Assembly: GCA_013368445.1 (NCBI GenBank) | Contig: JAACJO010000005.1 | Span: forward strand, 620,001 to 684,000 | Origin: Leucocoprinus leucothites | Taxonomy: Eukaryota > Basidiomycota > Agaricomycetes > Agaricales > Agaricaceae | Length of the DNA: 64,000 nucleotides | Direction: 5' to 3' | In this document: one piece after another, positions 37,038-49,164 of the stretch | Layout of the letters: every line of letters begins with the position of its first letter | How positions within the stretch are numbered: position 1 is the first letter of the stretch | Notes under the pieces: model-generated | Told to the model about the DNA's origin: nothing | Database searches by the model: none | What the model saw: only the letters and a program-made list of their open reading frames with translations | Translations under genes and position numbers: made by a program

Positions 37038-39210
37038 ATGTCCTCCTTCAAGAAATCTTTGGCGCTTGCCTGGCTCCTACATGCACAGTTTTCTTCTGCG
37101 TATCGGTGGCCCTCACCGCAATATGATGCACTAGAAACATTCCTATATGAAGGCCAGAGAGGTGATGGCTCTAACCTGGCGTCGCTAGTGCATCCTTGTC
37201 GCAAGCGAACAGGCACAATGGCTTCAATTGCCGCAGAATGGCTGCGCTTTGTGCGTGTTACTGGCCTCACCATTATGAAGCTCTGCTAATTTTTCCATCT
37301 TAGGCTTTCCATGATATGGCTACCCACAATGTTGACGATGGATCGGGAGGAATGGATGGGTCTCTTGTTTACGAGCTGGGACGATCAGAGGTGCGCTTTT
37401 TGTACTCTCACTTTCAACACCGGATTCCAACATATGCAAATAGAATTTCGGCCTTGGATTCAACCAAACCCTGACCGACTTTGAGACTTTTCCAAACAAA
37501 TATGTCTCTCGTCAGCCAATCTCCCTTTGTTTCTGATGGTTTTATACTTATAAACCTTAATTACAGGAGCCGATATCTTCGCTCTAGGAGCAGTTTTTGC
37601 CGTTGCAACTTGTGGAGGTCCCATTGTCCCGTACCGTGGTGGACGAGTGGATGCTTGGACTGCAGGCATATCCGGAACACCGGAACCACAAAACACCCTA
37701 GATACCCACAAAGAGATGTTCCGGAAACAAGGGTTTTCGAGTACGGAGATGATCGCCTTGACGGCTTGTGGTCATACCATTGGTGGTGTTCGGGATGCTG
37801 ATTTTCCGATGCTTGTGTCTGCAAGTACCACACCGGGTCAGCCCCACATAGTTGATTTTGACTCGACAACTCAGTTCGACAACAAAATGTAAGCCGTCTC
37901 ACAGTCTTTGTTCGGTTCCAGGATATATCATAACAAAAAAATACAGCGCTACAGAATACCTTGCGGGAAATACTCAAAACGTCCTTGTCAATACTCCAAA
38001 TACAACCATGGCTTCGGATCTTCGTGTTTTCATGAGCGATGGGAACCAGACTATGCGCAGGTGGGCGACTTCTTAGTTCCCTAGGTGACGATTGCTGATT
38101 TACCAAGCTTGTCGGATCCCAACACGTTTATGAGTCAGTGCCAGTCTTTGCTGGAACGGATGTTCAACACTGTCCCACATGGAGTTTCGCTAACCGACGA
38201 AATTACTCTCATTCCTGCAAAGGTGTGGGGCGTTCAATTGACAGTTGAGAAAGATCAGCTTGTGTTCAAGGCGAACCTCCGAGTACGTCAAGTCCACCAG
38301 ATTTGAAACAGGTGTTGATGCGTCTTTTACAGCTCACGCAACCCACCGATAGCAAACTCAACATGAACAGGACAGTCACTATGTTCTGGTGCGACAAGTA
38401 CGGCGACTCAGCCAACTGCAGAGGAAGCACCAAGTCAGCTCCCTCTGCCAAAGTTGTACAGGATGATCCGAATGGCTCACCTATCATCGCACGCATGGGA
38501 ATCTATTTTGTGCACTACAACTTCGTCGTGCCAATTCAGGGCTCAGAGTCAATCTCAAAATTCTGGTTCGAGGTAGATGAACACAATGGGACAAGTACAA
38601 CAGTTCACAACAACGAAGGCGATAATTATCCCGTGGCACAAGATCAGATCATTTTCGTCCCGACAATGAGCACTGCGCTGTTTAGGTCGAATGGATCGTA
38701 CACGAAAACATATACCAACCGAAACGGAGAGGCTTTCACCAAAGTGTACAACTTGACTGTTGCAGTATGTCCAGGCTACTTGTTACTCTGGGGTGTCTAA
38801 CTCGTGTTCCGTAGGTTCGACAAGGATCCAACCCTTCTCGAGTATATGCATCGGCCTTTGACAATGCCATTCACGATTTCCCGTATGCTTTGAATACCAC
38901 GATGGACTTTTCGCGCAACAGCTCTATTTCCTCCATTGGTGGATACGATTTCTACTCTGGATCATTGGAGGACATTGGATTCCAAACAACGCTAGATCTT
39001 CACGTTGATGTGGACGGAACAACATATTCCGAAGATTTCGTGCCGACGAGTTTCCTAGACAATACTCCTTACATCGAGCCCTCGACTGTGAATAATGATG
39101 CCCATCCAGTGTCTTCATCGAGGGTTACATCCGCTCTGTCAGCACCCTTTGTTGCTGGGAGCACATTAATTGGATTACTCTTAATGTCTGTGCCCCTTCA
39201 TCTAGTGTAA
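37038..39210 (+). CDS. Secreted heme peroxidase, probably GPI-anchored
   Basis: Eight exons: 37038..37250, 37304..37390, 37444..37510, 37567..37888, 37947..38060, 38108..38282, 38333..38764, 38815..39210; 601 residues. An N-terminal signal peptide (SLALAWLLHAQFSSA) precedes a plant-type peroxidase fold. The distal Arg and His are in WLRFAFHDMATHN (R70, H74), the structural block ADIFALGAVFAVATCGGP follows, and the proximal heme-ligand His is H192 in ALTACGHTIGG. The ~300 residues after the peroxidase domain look like beta-sandwich material. The end (SSSRVTSALSAP, then a hydrophobic tail) resembles a GPI-attachment signal. It belongs to an atypical fungal group, not classical lignin or manganese peroxidases. 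The substrate is unknown. Confidence 0.85.
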
Positions 39211-39726
39211 CGGCTCGGGTTTTGTGGACTTTGCCTGGCGCCTTGTTCATGTACGCGATTTCGCTTACTACCTTGGACTATTTGGAATGGACGAATTCGT
39301 AGATATAATAATATAGGATATTATATTATTTAGTTGTTGTCCTTGATGACCTTCATCTGGAGCTCTCTAAGATTCTAGAGATGATGAGCAGGTAATGCCG
39401 TCACCAAGTTCAAACGTTTGTTGCAATAGGGTGCAATATCCTTGAGACCGTTGATGCCGAATCTGGAATTGCTCATCACCGATTACTATTTTGGTCATCA
39501 GGGATGTTAAACTAATACTGCCAGAAAACAGCTGAATTGAATCCCTCTAGAGGGTCTCTGTGACACTGTTTAATCCACTAGACCTTCTCCCCTGTGTCCC
39601 TACGGAGCACTCTTTTCGCGAACGACCATCTGGTCACTACTCGGCTATTTCATTGCACATTAGAGCCCAAACAGTACAAACATGGTTCGTCTTTGCTACC
39701 AGTGACTTGGCCTTCGGAGTCTGATA
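39211..39726. other. Spacer between peroxidase and phosducin-like genes
   Basis: 516 bp. An AT-rich palindromic stretch (around 39305..39330) just after the peroxidase gene may act in transcript ending. No gene is supported. Confidence 0.4.
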
Positions 39727-40938
39727 ATGGCTCGGCTAAAGCAAGGAGACATCGAAGCCCTGGTGCTCTCTGGCGAATTATTCAATGGAACAGAGCGGTC
39801 TTCTTCTCCCACCCGGTCTGAATCTTCAGAAGATTCTGGTTGGCACGACGATGAAATCGAGCCAAGCCCAGAAGAACAGAAATACCGTGATATGGGGTAT
39901 GATCCCGATACAGCACGGAAACATGCTCAGAAAGATCATCAAGATGCAAAAGCGCAGCAGGAATCCATAGGTATGGGTCCCGGACGAACAGGTGTGAAGG
40001 GTGTGATTCGGGATAGAGATGAGGCAGAAGAGCTAGTGCAGGAAAGGCGGGGGAAAGAGATGGAGGATCTACGAAAGAAGATGGAAGCTGGGAACTTGGG
40101 TGGAAAGACATATCTACAGGAGGAGAGGGAGAAGGCTGCGAGAGGAGAAGAGCGGTTTGATGATCTCGTTCTCAAAGAACTGGAGAGAGACTTGGAAAAA
40201 CGCGATGTTTTTGGCGCACCGCGTGCTCGGTTTGGATACTTGCGTGAAGTTGGTGTGAAGCAATTTGTGAAAGCTGTTGAACAGGAGGTGAGAGGGGTAT
40301 GGGTGGTGGTGCACCTCTACGATCCGGTATGCAAACATTATTTGAGATGTGGCCTTACTAATACCGGTCATTCGTCTAGTCGCTTGAGCGATGCTATGGT
40401 CTAGATGATCTCCTATCCCAGCTTGCCAAGGATAATCCAGCAACTAAATTCCTTCGTGCGAGAGCATCTGCTCTTGGGTTTGCGGCTACGAATAATCCTC
40501 GGCTGAAGCCACGGTCAACAAAGCGGCCTCTTCGAACGTTCAAAGAGGAAGACGAATTCTTTAGCGATGAACAGGATGAAGACGAAGACGACTATGGTGA
40601 TAATCCACAATCAGACGATGAGGATGTTGACCTGGAAATGCTACCAACTTTGTTAGTTTACCGTGACGGTGAACTGGTGCATAATTGGGTTCGAGTTGAT
40701 TGGGTAGCTGGGGAAGGAGGAGTGGATGAGCTCTTGGGCAAGTAAGCTACGGGTTCTCAGTGGTATGAAAACAGCTAATGTCGTCTCTAGGCATAATATA
40801 ATTCAACAAAGCATCTTCACTCAGGAGGATCACTTCCTCGACGTTGACCAACCGGATTCTGACGATGGAGAATTTCAAGAAAGTCTCAATAGAATACTTC
40901 GTCGATCGGGAGAACGGCGTGACGAGGATGAATGGTAA
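39727..40938 (+). CDS. Phosducin-like protein (PhLP1-type)
   Basis: Exons 39727..40326, 40380..40741, 40791..40938; 369 residues. An acidic, helical N-terminal half contains the family landmark GRTGVKGVIRDRDE (GPKGVINDWR in animal PhLP1). A thioredoxin-fold domain without the CxxC pair follows (VWVVVHLYDP, PATKFLRARAS, LPTLLVYRDGELV). PhLPs act with the CCT chaperonin to assemble G-protein beta-gamma dimers. A strongly acidic insert (EDEFFSDEQDEDEDD) sits inside the thioredoxin domain, as in other fungi. An earlier coding exon cannot be ruled out, but the first ATG gives a plausible start. Confidence 0.82.
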
Positions 40939-42028
40939 CTCAGTGTAATCCGACACATTCCTTAGATTCTACGAGACCACTCCGGTGAGGTCTATTTCCC
41001 CAGTGCAGCTTAAACTGAATTAAACCCGAAATCTCATTGCCTTTTCCAAATAGTAATTCGGGAGGTCTGGGTAGCACGTATTGCAATATTGAATACACCT
41101 TTCTTCTCCGGTCTGGTTTATGACGTTATCCAAGAATCGTGGCACAACGTTTGACCCTCAGAGCATCTCATGCTTTATGGCTGTCACCATATCACTTAGA
41201 CAACAATACTGTTGCAGCTTTGCGATCCAGACCACACAGGTTGTCTTCTTGGCAGTCATATTCAGCGCTGTACCGATGACATCATTGGTCAGGGGTCGTC
41301 CGACTCAACACTCTCAAACGCTGAACGTGAAAATCTGGTAAATGCAGTAGACCACCCACAAGATCACCAGCGCGAAAGGTGTCGATTACTTCGTTCACTG
41401 AATCGCTTGCTGGAGACCACTTCAAGCATCTATGTCAGAGACCTCTCAAGTGCGAGAATTATCATAACCTATTAGGAATGAAGGGAAAGGCCAATAATTG
41501 CCGGTGCTTGTGGCGATACCCCCACTAGAGATGTTCAATCACTTTCACGGTCGAGACGGCCAGCTTCATTCCAAGCAGAGGTATCGATATGGTACTTTCT
41601 CCTTGACAAGTCGGTGAACTTTAACAGAATAGTTGGTAGCCTTGAGGCATCTGGAACCCATACAACGCTTGATGCGCTTTTTTTCCCGACTTGCCATTCC
41701 AGAATTTGACCAGACAAAAAAGCCGCGAGGAATGCTCCGAGCTCGCTGAGACTACAGTAGGCAGTGTCAAATAAGATGGTATACGTATCATGATATACTC
41801 GAATGCATAAGGCAGTCGGACTGGATTCAAGCTCGCCTATAATCGTACTAGTTACACAATATTGAAACTCTACAGCCGTCACGTCAAAGATGGATGAGCA
41901 GCCCCTGACGATACCATTTTTAGATGATGTTCACTACGTCATGATCCATCCAATCGACAACATCCACTCGCAGCTTGAGTGCTTATTTCTCTCTTTATAC
42001 TCCATTACGCCTTTACCTCAATTTCATC
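40939..42028. other. Intergenic region upstream of the GS-like gene
   Basis: 1.09 kb. Open frames on both strands (41120..41341 forward, 41535..41882 reverse) have no motif, and the reverse one lacks an ATG at its start. A TATA-like stretch (TTTATAC, about 41995) lies ~35 bp before the GS-like ATG. I see nothing else. Confidence 0.45.
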
Positions 42029-44253
42029 ATGACTTCCACCTATGGTTCTCCCAAGACATATGATAAACTAGTAGAAATCCTGGAACACGATACCAAAGTT
42101 AAGGTTGCAGGTTCGTCGTAACTCGTGATCAAGTATACTGATAAGCCGAGTTGACACAGCAGGCTAGGCATTGACGGTAGAAAGGTTTCACTGCAATTTG
42201 AGCTCGCTTAGATGCTGATGACTGCATGAAACATTCACTTCATAGTTGATGGTGTTTTACGCGGGAAGTTTATGGTCAGGTTTATCATCTCACCAGCGCT
42301 AGCCCTTACATCTGACATCACGGATTTTGCTAGTCAAAAGAGAAGTTCCTCAGCTCAGCAAAGACGGATGGTTTTGGCTTTTGCAGTGTTGTCTTGTACG
42401 TCTATTTACATCAGTACCGGCTGACCTGAACTGTAATGAATGCGGCAGTGGATGGGATATACACGATCGGGTGTATTCTCAGGAATTATTGATATCCAAC
42501 ACACGGAATGGCTACCGTGACCTCCTCGCCTGGATAGACCTGTCAACTTACAGGAGAATACCCTGGGAGAACAATGTTCCATTCTTCCTAGTAACATTCA
42601 GAGATCCTGATACCAAGAGTGCCCTAGCCGTTGATCCTCGGGGGGTGGTAGCGCGGGCAGAGAAGCGAGCAATAGAGGAGCTAGGTTATCTCCCGTATGC
42701 TGGCGTTGAGTATGAGGTGAGTGTGGTGCTTTTGTTAACAAAGCGATTCTTACATCTATTAGTATTTTAATTTCAAAGGTATATTAACTGGCTCGTCATG
42801 AGCTGCGAGAATGAAAAAAGTGACACTCTTTAGAAACGCCAGAATCTGCTGCTGAAAAGGGCTTCACCCGACTCAATCCACTTACACCTGGAAGTAGGCA
42901 GTTCTAGGTGCTCTTCCGCACGACAGTTCTAATATCGCTTAGTGCATGGGTATTCGATGCTCAGAACGCAACTCAATAACGAGTATTTCCAAGACCTCAT
43001 GGACAAGGCCATTGATTTTGAAGTCAATGTGGAGGGCCACCGTGCGTGTATTTTAACAGTATCAGTGCCATTCTATCTGATGGATACATGCAGATACCGA
43101 AACCGGACCTGGTGTCTATGAAACAGCTCTAGCGTACACAAACGCCCTGCGAATGGGAGATAATGCGATCCTTTTCAAATATCTTGCTAAAAGTATTGGG
43201 ATGAAACACAGCATTATACCAAGCTTCATGGCAAAACCATGGGGGAACGTAAGTCTAGCGTTTTGCGCGAGCGTCACTTCATTTGACATAGCTTCTAGCT
43301 TCCAGGCTGTAGCGGGTATGCGGTAATGTCGCCCATGAAGCGCATTGCAAGTTAAGTTAACTTTTTGACAGGCATACTCATGTCTCGTTGCGGAACGGGG
43401 ATGGAAAGAATGTATTCGCTGTTTCCGAAGGGGAATTGGAATCCGGCCGCTCGGATGCTGTGAATGAGGACACCAAATTTATCAGCCGAGATGCTGAAAT
43501 GTTTCTGGCAGGAGTGCTGGAGGGCCTACCTGATGGTAAGGAGTATTACTTACCACACGACAGCAAGCTAACTTCCTTTAAGTCTTGCCAACGGTACTTG
43601 GCTAACCACTATGAGATCTTAGTCCGCTAATATGAACGATTACGCTAGCTGGTCCCTACAATTAACGGATACAAACGCCTCGTGGGCGGGGAAGCTTTTT
43701 GGGCACCAAATGCTGTAACCTACGGGTATGATTCTCGCCAGGCATCAATTAGGATTATCGCACCACCATCTGTAGCGCCCGAAGCCACGAGGTTTGAAAT
43801 ACGTGTCCCGGGAGCAGACATGAACCCCTACTACACGTTGGGGGCCATATTCTTGCTTGGGACCAGAGGGATCAAGAAAGAAATACAGTTAAAGGACCCG
43901 CCGATCAGCCGACTTACGCCTGAGGACAAAGCTCAGAACAAAGTGCTTGTTGTTATATTGCATTGAAGCAGCTACAATGGTCCTCATTGGTTTATTTGTC
44001 ATTGTAGGTTAAAATGCTACCAAAAACCCTTGAAGAAGCGACGTTGCGGATGATGCGCCCAGATAGTATTGCTAGGGAGCCTGAAGTTTTCGGAAATGAG
44101 TTTGTGGACCATTTCGGGGGGACAAGGTTGCACGAGGTAAAAGTTTGGAACGAGGCGGTCACCAGCTGGGAAGGTCAGTATGTTTAATCTGGTCCTTCAC
44201 TTCTAGGCATTCATCCATGTGTTGCAGTTGAGCGCTATTTAGAACTCGCTTAA
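42029..44253 (+). CDS. Glutamine-synthetase-like protein (GlnA/FluG-type)
   Basis: Fifteen exons: 42029..42110, 42168..42176, 42246..42274, 42334..42395, 42449..42716, 42763..42778, 42834..42893, 42943..43041, 43094..43248, 43299..43315, 43372..43535, 43583..43593, 43649..43942, 44008..44173, 44228..44253; 485 residues. GS hallmarks are in order: GIDVDGVLRGKFM, YAGVEYEYFNF, TETGPGVYE, MAKPWGNLPGCSGHTHVS, NGYKRLVGGEAFW and ASIRII. It is the type-I-like GS family that ligates ammonia or an amine to a gamma-glutamyl group, not the standard eukaryotic GS-II. Substrate unknown. Four exons are 9-17 bp, and splicing them is the only way to keep the frame open, which supports the model. Confidence 0.9.
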
Positions 44254-44394
44254 TTGCTGTCAGTCTCGCAAGAGGTGATCGAGTCAAGGTGTGTTTGTAG
44301 TGCATAGGAAAAGTACAGGGCACTTGACAAAGATATAAACATTTAAACACATCGAACGAATCAGAATATTAACAGAGTTCCGGAAATGTCTTGA

Positions 44395-45322
44395 TCATGA
44401 CTCAGTATTTGAAGACTTCGGCGAATTCTTGTACCAATAAAAGAAATGCGGAATGTCCTAAAATCAATGGGATGCAGACCTGGTTATTGCAAGAGGACTT
44501 TTAGGGAGGTAGAGAAATACATACTTCCGCTATGGACTTGGGCATGCTCATCTCGGTCGCGAATTTAGGTACAAGTCCACCAATGTCACTTGAAGTTGCC
44601 ATGCGCCACTCCACATTCCCGTTCTCAAGCTGTTTTACCCGTTCCACACTGACATAATAAGCCCGTTCACCCTTCTCTTCATATTTTTGCAGCTCCTTAT
44701 GCTCAGAGAGATCGATGGGGATAGAAACGATGAGTCTGGGATTGATATCAATGAAGCAGTTTGGCTTATGGTAGGAGAACACTAGACCCTGAAGGCGGAT
44801 TTGTGTCTTCTTCATGAACGACCTGGAGTACAGTGAATACCCTGTTTGCGACAGGGAACGGGAACTTGTAACGCATAGTCCATATCTGAGCAGCCGGAGA
44901 GAGCTCCTTGACTTTCGTAGCTTTGTCTATAATTGGGACGAACCTAGACGGGGAATGTGGTGATTGTAAAAGTGCTTGGCAAGAAATGACATACTCTTTT
45001 TCGTTCAGCGCTTTGTCACGAGCCATTTTATCCCATAGTTGATCAAATGTGATTTGGTCCGGTGTGTGCTCGCTAACGCGACAATGCCAATTTCCAACTA
45101 GGGGTGGGCCTGCTGGACGGGACAGGGTCTTGACGTTGGTGAAGTATGTTTTGCCAGACTTCCACGTATCGGTTGACTCAATGAGCTCGCGACCGGCAGC
45201 GATGATGGACTCTTCGGGTGGAATTTCTGTGCCTGGAGTCAGAATGTGGTCTTGCTGAGGCAGGGTTACTCACCAGAAGGTCGTAGGGGTGTAGTACTCA
45301 GGACGAGTTTGGGGTCTGCCAT
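44395..45322 (-). CDS. DUF3074 / START-like lipid-binding protein
   Basis: Four reverse exons: 45274..45322, 44788..45232, 44525..44735, 44395..44457; 255 residues. The middle and C-terminal blocks match the pattern of fungal DUF3074 proteins, a START-like helix-grip fold: IWTMRYKFPFPVANRVFTVLQVV, LIVSIPIDLS, YVSVERVKQLENGNVEWRMATSS, and DIPHFFYWY near the end. The family is thought to bind a hydrophobic ligand; no function is established. A reverse-strand TATA-like box at 45385..45392 is 63 bp before the ATG. Confidence 0.78.
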
Positions 45323-45384
45323 GGATGTCTGAAGCTGAGAAAGGGTGAATGGCAGAGTGGGCAGCCGTTGCCGGATAAGCTACT

Positions 45385-45392
45385 TATTTATA
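45385..45392 (-). promoter_or_regulatory. TATA-like box before the DUF3074 gene
   Basis: TATAAATA on the reverse strand, 63 bp upstream of the start codon at 45322, the right distance and orientation for a core promoter. Confidence 0.4.
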
Positions 45393-45492
45393 GCTTGCGA
45401 TGTGAAAGGAGTAGTTACATAGATCGCTGGAAATTATATATTATCTAGTCTATACGGTTGCTCGTGGTATGATCTTCTAGTGATAATTTTGA

Positions 45493-46083
45493 TCATAGTG
45501 CTTGCACACCGACGGCAGGAGAGGTGTTTGTGTTTAGGTTAACAAGACCAAAGTGGCGGCTTCGACCACGATCGGCCTCGTTGCGGGGTAGAACCTCTCC
45601 ACGCTCTAGCACGACTCCAACAAATCGTCGTGTACCTCGCATCCATTTCTCATTGTAAAAGCGAACAAAGCCGGGAGCTGTGGCGTATATTGTGTGGTCG
45701 CGTCCTATCTTGACCTGAAACCCATTGTGGTCAGAGAACAATATCCTGCAGTGCAAGGTCACGCACATGTTGGCCTGGGTGAAACAAGGTGCCCCGTTGT
45801 CGCACAATAATGTTTCCAGGAATGACCTGTTGGTCTAGAAACAGGAAAATAAGCCACTGTGTTGAGAGAACAATACACAACTGCAAACCTGAGAATTTTT
45901 TGATACCGAGGCGCTTTCCCGGAGAGCCTCCGTGGTTGTGCACGGTACCTCCTGCGCGTTTTGTCGCGGTTCTGACTGAACCTGGAAAGATGGTTAGCAG
46001 TGGCGGGAGTGAGTCAGAAAACGGGTACCTAGGAGGGAGAAGGGTGAGCGGGCGGCATGCACCACACGAGTCAAAAAGGACAT
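45493..46083 (-). CDS. Mitochondrial ribosomal protein bL27m
   Basis: Four reverse exons: 46029..46083, 45889..45981, 45767..45834, 45493..45714; 145 residues. The N terminus ([15 protein letters not shown]) has the basic, Ser-containing look of a mitochondrial targeting peptide. The bL27 core follows: [49 protein letters not shown] and [17 protein letters not shown]. bL27 sits near the peptidyl-transferase centre of the large subunit. The gene is divergent to SKP1, with only 187 bp between the two starts. Confidence 0.95.
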
Positions 46084-46270
46084 GTTGCGTCGCGCACTGC
46101 CCGAGTCAAAGCTTATCCTCGTTGCAATGGTGGTCGGTGATGGCACGGACCCCGTGATCGGCAATCACCGGGCTGGACTCGTTTGCAATTATATATTGCT
46201 GCCCCTCATTACTCCTGCAATCACCAACTCCCACTCACAGCTTTATTTTCCTCCCGCCCACCAGAAAAAC
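46084..46270. promoter_or_regulatory. Shared divergent promoter of bL27m and SKP1
   Basis: 187 bp between two start codons facing apart. A TATA-like box (TATATA, 46190..46195) lies 76 bp before the SKP1 ATG. Both are constitutive housekeeping genes, so a bidirectional promoter is likely; this is inferred from spacing. Confidence 0.5.
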
Positions 46271-47061
46271 ATGGTTCTCCTCGTCACTTCAGATAATGAG
46301 CAATTCCAGACCGAGAAGGAGGTCGTAGAGCGCAGCGTTCTCATCAAGAACATGCTTGAAGGTATGTCTCGACCGTAGCCTAAGCGCGCCACACGCATCT
46401 CATTTTCTTTTCTTTGCCTTGTTTTTGTTCAGATGTTGGTGAATCTGACCAGCCTATCCCTCTCCCGAACGTGTCTTCGAGTGTGTTGAAGAAGGTAGGT
46501 TGCTGCTGGCGGGTTATCAAATTGCGATCATTAACGTCTGTCAATCTTAGGTTTTGGAGTACTGCGAGCACCACCGCGGCGAGCCACTCCCCACCCCCGA
46601 TTCCGAGTCTAATCAGGACGAGACTCGCAAACGCACCACAGACATCAGCGAGTGGGACCAGAAGTTCATCACTGTCGATCAGGAGATGCTCTTTGAAATT
46701 ATCCTTGCTGCCAACTACCTCGATATCAAGTCGCTTCTGTAAGGATTTGGTCGGTCTCGAGGCTGTCGACTGTTTTACGAGATTTGCTTGCAGTGATGTC
46801 GGTTGCAAGACTGTTGCCAACATGATCAAAGGCAAGACCCCCGAAGAAATCCGCAAGCTCTTCAACATCGTGAATGACTTCACACCCGAGGAAGAGGTAA
46901 GACGACTTCTTTCTGCATTTGTAAAAACAGTGGCTAATCAGGCATCGTATTTATCAGGCGCAAATCAAGAAGGAGAACGTGAGTAATGGCTATCCTGAGT
47001 GCTCACGAAGAAACTCATTCTCTAATGCTCTGTCTTTTAGGAATGGGCCGAGGACCGATAA
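46271..47061 (+). CDS. SKP1: SKP1, SCF ubiquitin-ligase adaptor
   Basis: Six exons: 46271..46361, 46433..46494, 46551..46738, 46794..46896, 46958..46978, 47041..47061; 161 residues, the usual length. It links cullin-1 to F-box proteins. BTB/POZ-like features are intact: [61 protein letters not shown], and the F-box-binding tail [17 protein letters not shown] followed by ENEWAEDR. Two F-box genes that would use it lie 11-16 kb downstream, although their co-location is probably chance. Confidence 0.97.
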
Positions 47062-47309
47062 GCATATATCCATAACATAGCTCTTTCATCATTTACATGT
47101 CGTTGTATCATTGTCATAATCAATCTTTTATGCCCTCAGCTTCCGATGAGCGTTAGCGCTTTTGTGCACGGACCTTGGTTTGGGTTGCGCGTCCTGACGC
47201 CAAGCACGGAACGTTACGTGATTGGCCGTCCGCTTTAGGTAATGTCGGCCAAGGCTGTAGGCTAAGAAAGTGTTAGGGCTGTTAACTTTGATTCATCTGC
47301 TTGTTTTCT

Positions 47310-49164
47310 ATGACCGTCATTCCAGATCTACCCGGAGACCTTGTTCCTCGAAATTCAGAGCAAGAACGCTGGCTGAAAAATCATGTCAGCAGACTATGCC
47401 ATACGGATCCTGATCGGTGTGTCTATAGATTTGGAAATCTGACGGTGGCGGCTTATACTCGGCTACTTTCAGCTTTCCAGGCAGTCAGCCGATTAGTTTC
47501 TCTGTGAGGGATTTAGCAAGACTGGAATCTCACGAGCGAGTCTTCTCTGGCAACTCTATCTGGTCCTTCTCTTACATTCGCCTTCTAGTTTCTGGGTATG
47601 CGAAAAGTCCGACGGTGTTCGTGTGCTGCTGTTCGTTCTGACGGACCCTGGAACTGGTGAGCAAACGACTTTCATTGTGAGTACAGCATACATGCTACAA
47701 CACTCTGCTGATAGCCTATCTTTCGATAGATTGACCGACACAATACATATCGTCAACTGAGTGGTCTCTACTTTCCCCACCATGAAAATCCGAGGAAGCC
47801 ACTCCTGGATACGCTTGTGGATGGTGAACTGGTTGTTGACGTGGATCCGCGTACACAGCGGGTGCGCTTTAGTTCTGTTTTTCTGAGCGTTTTTTCTGAT
47901 TGCCGTGTAGGAGACGCTGCGATATCTCGCTTTTGACTGCTTAATTGCGGATAACCAGAATGTGATGTCCAAACCGCTGGACAAACGCTGTGGTGTGAGT
48001 GACATCATTTTTCCTCCCTTTACACGTTCTTTAATAATCATATTTACTTTAGCGCCTGAATACCTGGTTCTTCAAACCCTACGAAAAGATGATGATAGAC
48101 CATCCTCACATGGCTAGCCAGCAGCCCTTCCAGTGAATCAGGTCTTGTTTCCTCCAGGACGCCACACAGAGCTGACTTTGTGCTCCAGAATTAAAGTCAA
48201 ACAGACCACTTTTTCTTACCACGTCCGAACCGTATTCGATGGCATACCGTCACTTCAACATGGGAATGACGGCCTTATCTACACATGTGTTAGCACTCGT
48301 TACAGTCCTGGCACAGATAATAACATGTGGGTCAGCTCGTACAGTTTCCTTTCGCCTCTCTGACTTCTTGCTTAGATTGAAGTGGAAGCCACCCTCGGAA
48401 AACTCGATTGACTTCAAGCTCGTGTTACGTTTTCCACCTCTTGCACACGATCCCAAGACACCCGACTTTCATGCTAAACCTTTGTTTTTGCTCCACGCGT
48501 GGACTGGAGGGGATGGTGCCCAGAACTACGAACAGTACGATGAGATGTATGTTGAGGATGATGAATGGGAACGGTTCGTTTTTCTCCTATTTCTACACCT
48601 TGTACGCATATACTCAACGGGGTTTCGTCTCTTACAGTCTCAAGCAGAGCGGTGAACAAATTGATGACCGGATAGTCGAGGTTCACTGGGAACTCGAACA
48701 TTCGCGCTGGCGCATGATGCGATTCCGCGATGACAAGCCAAACGGGAACCACATCAGCGTTATTGAAAAAATTATTCAAAGCATAGCGGATGGCGTAGAA
48801 AAAGAAACAGTAGGTCTTTCATCTCACATTCCTTGATCCCGAACACGTAACTCATAACAACAACGTCCTTCTCTGCCAACCTCCTCAGCTTCTCGAGCGC
48901 TCCGACGCGATCCGCAACGCTTGGAAGGCGCGTCTTGGTCAACCTACTACTTCTGCACCTCCACATCAGCAATCACATCATTCGCAAATGCCACCGCCGC
49001 CGCCTCCCCCTTCATCGTCGCGGCCAATGCAACCAACGGCTCCACCTTCAGGTCCACCGCAACAACACGCCATGCCACGGCTTGAATTGCGCTATGGCCC
49101 TCTTGCTGTGCCTATGTGGAGCAAAGTGGCTGGACCACCTGTCTTTGCAGGAATGCAGCGTTGA
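47310..49164 (+). CDS. CEG1: mRNA guanylyltransferase (capping enzyme)
   Basis: Ten exons: 47310..47416, 47473..47535, 47589..47676, 47730..47861, 47911..47994, 48053..48132, 48189..48326, 48376..48573, 48638..48809, 48889..49164; 445 residues. It transfers GMP to the 5' diphosphate end of nascent mRNA. The nucleotidyltransferase motifs are in order: I EKSDGVR (K63 carries GMP), III DRHNTYR, IIIa DGELVVD, IV FDCLI, V DGLIYTC with LKWKPP, and VI WRMMRFRDDKPNGNH. There is no triphosphatase domain, as expected in fungi. A Pro/Gln-rich tail follows the OB fold. Intron 47536..47588 has a GC donor. Confidence 0.95.

Noticed and set aside
41535..41882. 115-codon reverse ORF
   Set aside because: It opens with GTG rather than ATG, has no motif, and no upstream exon could be placed.
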